Source: an uncultured Thalassospira sp.
Lineage (GTDB): Bacteria > Pseudomonadota > Alphaproteobacteria > Rhodospirillales_A > Thalassospiraceae
Direction: 5' to 3'
DNA: 8,524 bases
NCBI GenBank assembly: GCA_946885765.1
Contig: CAMPHD010000119.1
Coordinates: forward strand, 1-8,524
Every line of letters begins with the position of its first letter. Position 1 is the stretch's first letter. Shown here piece after piece: positions 6,292-8,524 of the stretch. Position numbers and translations under genes: made by a program. The notes beneath the pieces were generated by a model, which was given only the letters and a program-made list of their open reading frames with translations, was not told where the DNA came from and searched no databases.

Positions 6292-6307
6292 TGTAACGTT
6301 CGTTACA
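6292..6307. promoter_or_regulatory. Candidate RpiR operator 2 (TGTAA-N6-TTACA)
   Basis: A perfect 7-2-7 inverted repeat, tgtaacg (6292-6298) and cgttaca (6301-6307). It has the same TGTAA-N6-TTACA frame as operator 1, with its centre exactly 50 bp to the right. A weak rightward promoter (TTGTCA at 6271-6276, 17 bases, TAACGT) would place this site over the -10 element, consistent with repression of dctQM. Confidence 0.6.
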
Positions 6308-6631
6308 GAAGGGATAAAACCCGTACCGCGAAAAGCGGTGCAACAATTCAACGGCTTGGCAAAAGCCGGTCGCCCGGGAGGCGGTTCATCACACGGTACG
6401 ACCTTGCAAAAGGTGGTGCAGACAAGGGGATGCAATATGGGTTGTCAGGGCTGCGAATATTTCCATCCAGATTTGGTGTCGATGTTGAACCTGCCGGGTT
6501 TTTCCGGGCGGTAAGGCATTTTGTATCACCGTTCGCATCCGTCGGATGTGAACGGATGGGATCATATTTGCAGATGACAAACCTGCCGCTGTTGCGACCG
6601 ATAGAACAGGGAGATGTTGGGGTGGCGTTAG
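6308..6631 (+). other. Long untranslated leader of dctQM with several inverted repeats
   Basis: About 325 bp between operator 2 and the dctQ start hold no gene I can support. A plus-strand frame across it gives an arginine-rich, unfamiliar peptide that also spans operator 2. Inverted repeats seen: accgc/gcggt (6325-6329 with 6335-6339); cggctt/aagccg (6352-6357 with 6363-6368); cgcc/ggcg (6371-6374 with 6380-6383); and cgtaccg/cggtacg (6322-6328 with 6394-6400), which could enclose the second and third as a three-way junction but is mutually exclusive with the first. I find no match to a riboswitch consensus that I know. Confidence 0.4.
6529..6555. repeat. Strong 12-bp stem-loop upstream of dctQ
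   Basis: ccgttcgcatcc (6529-6540) pairs with ggatgtgaacgg (6544-6555) over 12 positions with a single G-U and a 3-nt loop. It ends 76 bp before the dctQ start. There is no U-run after it (atgggatca), so it is not a classical terminator. An mRNA-stabilising hairpin, an attenuator part or a regulator site are all possible. Confidence 0.6.
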
Positions 6632-7141
6632 ATGCCTGAATTTATCAAGACCTACGTCAGATGGGTCGATTGCGTGAACCGGATCATCGGCCGGTTTGCG
6701 ATGTATCTGATCTTTGCGATGCTTGCGGTGCTTTTGTATTCCGCTGCGACCAAGCTGATGGAGTTTCCGGCCCTTTGGACGCTGGAAACCGCGCAGTTCC
6801 TGATGGTGTCGTATTTCCTGCTGGGCGGGGGCTATTCCATGCAGTTGAACTCGCACGTTCGGATGGATTTGCTGTATGGCGCCTTGTCGCCGCGCAAACA
6901 GGCCGGGCTCGATGCGATCACGATCCTGTTTCTGATCTTTTATCTGGCGTTTCTGCTGTATGGCGGCGTTTCATCGACCTCCTATGCGTTCGAGTATGGC
7001 GAAACCAGTTATTCCGCGTGGTCACCGCCGATGTCGCCGATCAAGGCGATCATGACCTTTGGCGTGTTCATGATGCTGCTGCAGGCAATTGCAACCTTCT
7101 TCAAAGATGTGGCAGCCGCCCGTGGGGAGAGTCTTTCATGA
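6632..7141 (+). CDS. dctQ: TRAP transporter small permease subunit (DctQ family)
   Basis: A 169-aa inner-membrane protein with four predicted membrane helices (about 22-40, 54-70, 93-113, 135-155), the normal size and layout of the TRAP small subunit. Recognisable stretches are LWTLETAQFLMVSYFLLGGG (48-67), followed by SHVRMDLLYGALSPR (74-88), and SPPMSPIKAIMTFGVFMMLLQ (131-151), typical of DctQ proteins of the mannitol/chloroaromatic-like group. It forms the permease complex with DctM for sodium-driven uptake of a substrate delivered by a periplasmic DctP protein. The start is ATG at 6632 with a G-rich stretch (ggggtgg, 6619-6625) as ribosome site. The stop overlaps the dctM start by 4 bp (ATGA), so the two are translationally coupled. 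The substrate is unknown; an organic acid or sugar acid is usual for the family. Confidence 0.93.
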   Translation: MPEFIKTYVRWVDCVNRIIGRFAMYLIFAMLAVLLYSAATKLMEFPALWTLETAQFLMVSYFLLGGGYSMQLNSHVRMDLLYGALSPRKQAGLDAITILFLIFYLAFLLYGGVSSTSYAFEYGETSYSAWSPPMSPIKAIMTFGVFMMLLQAIATFFKDVAAARGESLS

Positions 7142-8463
7142 GTTATGAAATGATCGCTCTTCTGATGTTTTCCACGATGATGCTGATGCTTCTGACCGGG
7201 AAACGGGTTTTTGGTGCCATCGGTTTTGTTGCCGTTGTTTTTGCCCTTGGCATGTGGGGGGATGGCGGATCTGAAATGGCGTTCAGTGCCGCGATGAAGC
7301 TGATGAAGTGGTATCCGCTTCTGACGCTGCCGCTGTTTGTCTATATGGGCTATATGCTTTCGGAATCCGGTCTGGCAGATGATCTTTATCGGATGTTCCA
7401 TGTCTGGATGGGGCCGGTGCGCGGTGGCCTTGCTATCGGGACGATTGTCCTGATGGTGGCGGTGTCGGCCATGAACGGGCTGAGTGTTGCGGGTATGGCA
7501 ATCGGTGCCAGCATCGCGCTGCCGGAACTTTTGCGGCGCGGCTATGACAAGGTGATGGTGACAGGGGTGATCCAGGCGGGAAGTTCGCTTGGCATTCTGG
7601 TGCCGCCAAGTGTGGTTCTGGTGCTGTATGGCATGATCGCGCGTCAGCCGGTCGGGCAGCTTTGGCTGGCGGGGGTCTTCCCCGGGCTGCTGATGGCGGG
7701 CATGTTCATCATTTATATTGCCATTCGTTGCTGGCTGCAGCCCAGTATGGGCCCGGCATTAAGCAAGGAAGAACGCGCGGAAATCACATGGGGCGAGAAG
7801 GTTGGCTTGCTGAAAGCCGGGATCGTTCCGCTGTTCATTTTCTTCTCGATGACCGGTCTGTTCCTGATGGGGATTACGTCGCTTGTGGAAAGTTCGGCCG
7901 TGGGCGCGCTTGCCGCGACCCTTGCTGCCTTGTTCAAGCGACGCCTGACCCGCGTTGTCATGGAAGAAACCCTGCGCAAGACGCTGTCGATCAGCTGCAT
8001 GTTCATGTGGATTATTCTGGCAGCACTGGCATTCGGTGCGGTGTTTGACGGCTTGGGTGCAGTCCGGGCGATTGAAAGCTTCTTTGTCGATCAGATGGGC
8101 CTTGGCCCGTGGCAGATCCTGATCATGATGCAGATTTCCTTCATCCTGATGGGCATGTTCCTTGACGACACGGCGATGCTGGTGATTGTCGCACCGCTTT
8201 ATGTGCCGCTGGTCGGCGCACTTGGTTTCGATCTGGTTTGGTATGGCGTGCTTTACACCATCACCTGCCAGATCGCCTATATGACGCCGCCGTTTGGTTA
8301 CAACCTGTTCCTGATGCGTGCCATGGCCCCGCCAGAGGTGACGTTAAAGGACATCTATAAATCCATCACACCGTTTGTGATCATCATGGCGATGGCGCTT
8401 GGCATCGTGATGGCGTTCCCGCAGATCGCGCTGTGGCTGCCGGAATGGCATTACGCGCGGTAA
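7138..8463 (+). CDS. dctM: TRAP transporter large permease subunit (DctM family)
   Basis: A 441-aa, highly hydrophobic protein with about 11-12 predicted membrane helices, the usual DctM size. Diagnostic segments are PLLTLPLFVYMGYMLSESGL (60-79), GASIALPELLRRGYDK (123-138), SSLGILVPPSVVLVLYG (149-165), ESSAVGALAA (251-260), GMFLDDTAMLVIVAPLYVPL (339-358), a GALGFDLVWYGVLY motif from 360, and YMTPPFGYNLFLM (381-393). It is the ion-coupled translocation subunit in the inner membrane. The true start is the ATG at 7138, preceded by GGGGAG (7124-7129) at eight bases and overlapping the dctQ stop; the frame open upstream of it is only the dctQ region read in another frame. A GC-rich hairpin follows. 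No DctP gene is visible in the window. Confidence 0.95.
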   Translation: MSYEMIALLMFSTMMLMLLTGKRVFGAIGFVAVVFALGMWGDGGSEMAFSAAMKLMKWYPLLTLPLFVYMGYMLSESGLADDLYRMFHVWMGPVRGGLAIGTIVLMVAVSAMNGLSVAGMAIGASIALPELLRRGYDKVMVTGVIQAGSSLGILVPPSVVLVLYGMIARQPVGQLWLAGVFPGLLMAGMFIIYIAIRCWLQPSMGPALSKEERAEITWGEKVGLLKAGIVPLFIFFSMTGLFLMGITSLVESSAVGALAATLAALFKRRLTRVVMEETLRKTLSISCMFMWIILAALAFGAVFDGLGAVRAIESFFVDQMGLGPWQILIMMQISFILMGMFLDDTAMLVIVAPLYVPLVGALGFDLVWYGVLYTITCQIAYMTPPFGYNLFLMRAMAPPEVTLKDIYKSITPFVIIMAMALGIVMAFPQIALWLPEWHYAR

Positions 8464-8479
8464 GAAACGAACCCGATAC

Positions 8480-8505
8480 CGGCGGGGTCGCAGAAGGCCC
8501 CGCCG
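8480..8505 (+). terminator. GC-rich stem-loop after dctM
   Basis: cggcggggtc (8480-8489) and ggccccgccg (8496-8505) pair over 10 positions with one G-U and a 6-nt loop, 16 bp after the dctM stop. The following bases (ttcaaaataaaatc) lack a real U-run. It may be a weak terminator, or an intercistronic hairpin if another TRAP gene follows beyond the window. Confidence 0.5.
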
Positions 8506-8524
8506 TTCAAAATAAAATCAATAC

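Noticed and set aside
6262..6639. 125-codon plus-strand frame between operator 2 and dctQ, beginning with TTG
   Set aside because: It spans the operator palindrome and the leader hairpins, has an arginine-rich composition unlike any family I know, has no ribosome site at its start and overlaps dctQ. I also looked for a DctP remnant in it and saw none.
6661..7137. Upstream extension of the dctM frame
   Set aside because: This part lies within dctQ in another frame and gives no membrane-protein pattern. The ATG at 7138 with a strong ribosome site and the ATGA overlap explains dctM fully.

Overview
The window looks like chromosomal DNA of an alphaproteobacterium. This is inferred from moderately high GC, a TRAP small/large permease pair with alphaproteobacterial-type sequence, a GlxA-type regulator beside an MFS carrier, and overall codon style. 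A Rhodospirillales marine genus such as Thalassospira would fit, but that is an impression and not a proof. There are no insertion sequences, CRISPR repeats, phage genes or integrase. A tRNA gene is present, but I see no attachment-site duplication beside it.

Layout from left to right. Bases 2-1663 hold the C-terminal 553 residues of a large, mostly helical protein of unknown function whose start lies outside the window; a long imperfect hairpin follows it. Bases 1802-2833 encode a GlxA-type regulator (DJ-1/PfpI-like sensor domain plus AraC-type HTH), followed 52 bp later by a 12-TM MFS carrier (2886-4061) on the same strand. The two probably form a regulator/transporter unit. The MFS gene converges on a small minus-strand hypothetical gene (73 aa). 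The junction is packed with three inverted repeats, the last of which is a clear terminator for the minus-strand gene. Next come a possible 47-aa ORF, tRNA-Ser(GCU) at 4714-4806 with a candidate promoter, and a strong terminator. A bidirectional terminator-like hairpin then separates the tRNA from two minus-strand genes: a stand-alone Lrp/AsnC ligand-binding (RAM) domain protein and, upstream of it, an RpiR-family HTH+SIS regulator.

The RpiR gene is divergent from a TRAP transporter pair, dctQ (6632-7141) and dctM (7138-8463), which overlap by 4 bp. The 472-bp space between them carries two copies of the palindrome TGTAA-N6-TTACA exactly 50 bp apart, good candidates for RpiR operators, and then a long leader for dctQM with several inverted repeats. 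No dctP substrate-binding gene is visible between the regulator and dctQ. It must lie beyond the right edge or elsewhere.

Most of the window is ordinary metabolism/transport regulation. I see no convincing evidence of a wholly new system. The parts most worth a second look are the rpiR-dctQ intergenic region with its twin operators and structured leader, and the tRNA-Ser promoter that seems to sit inside a small ORF whose stop codon abuts the tRNA.
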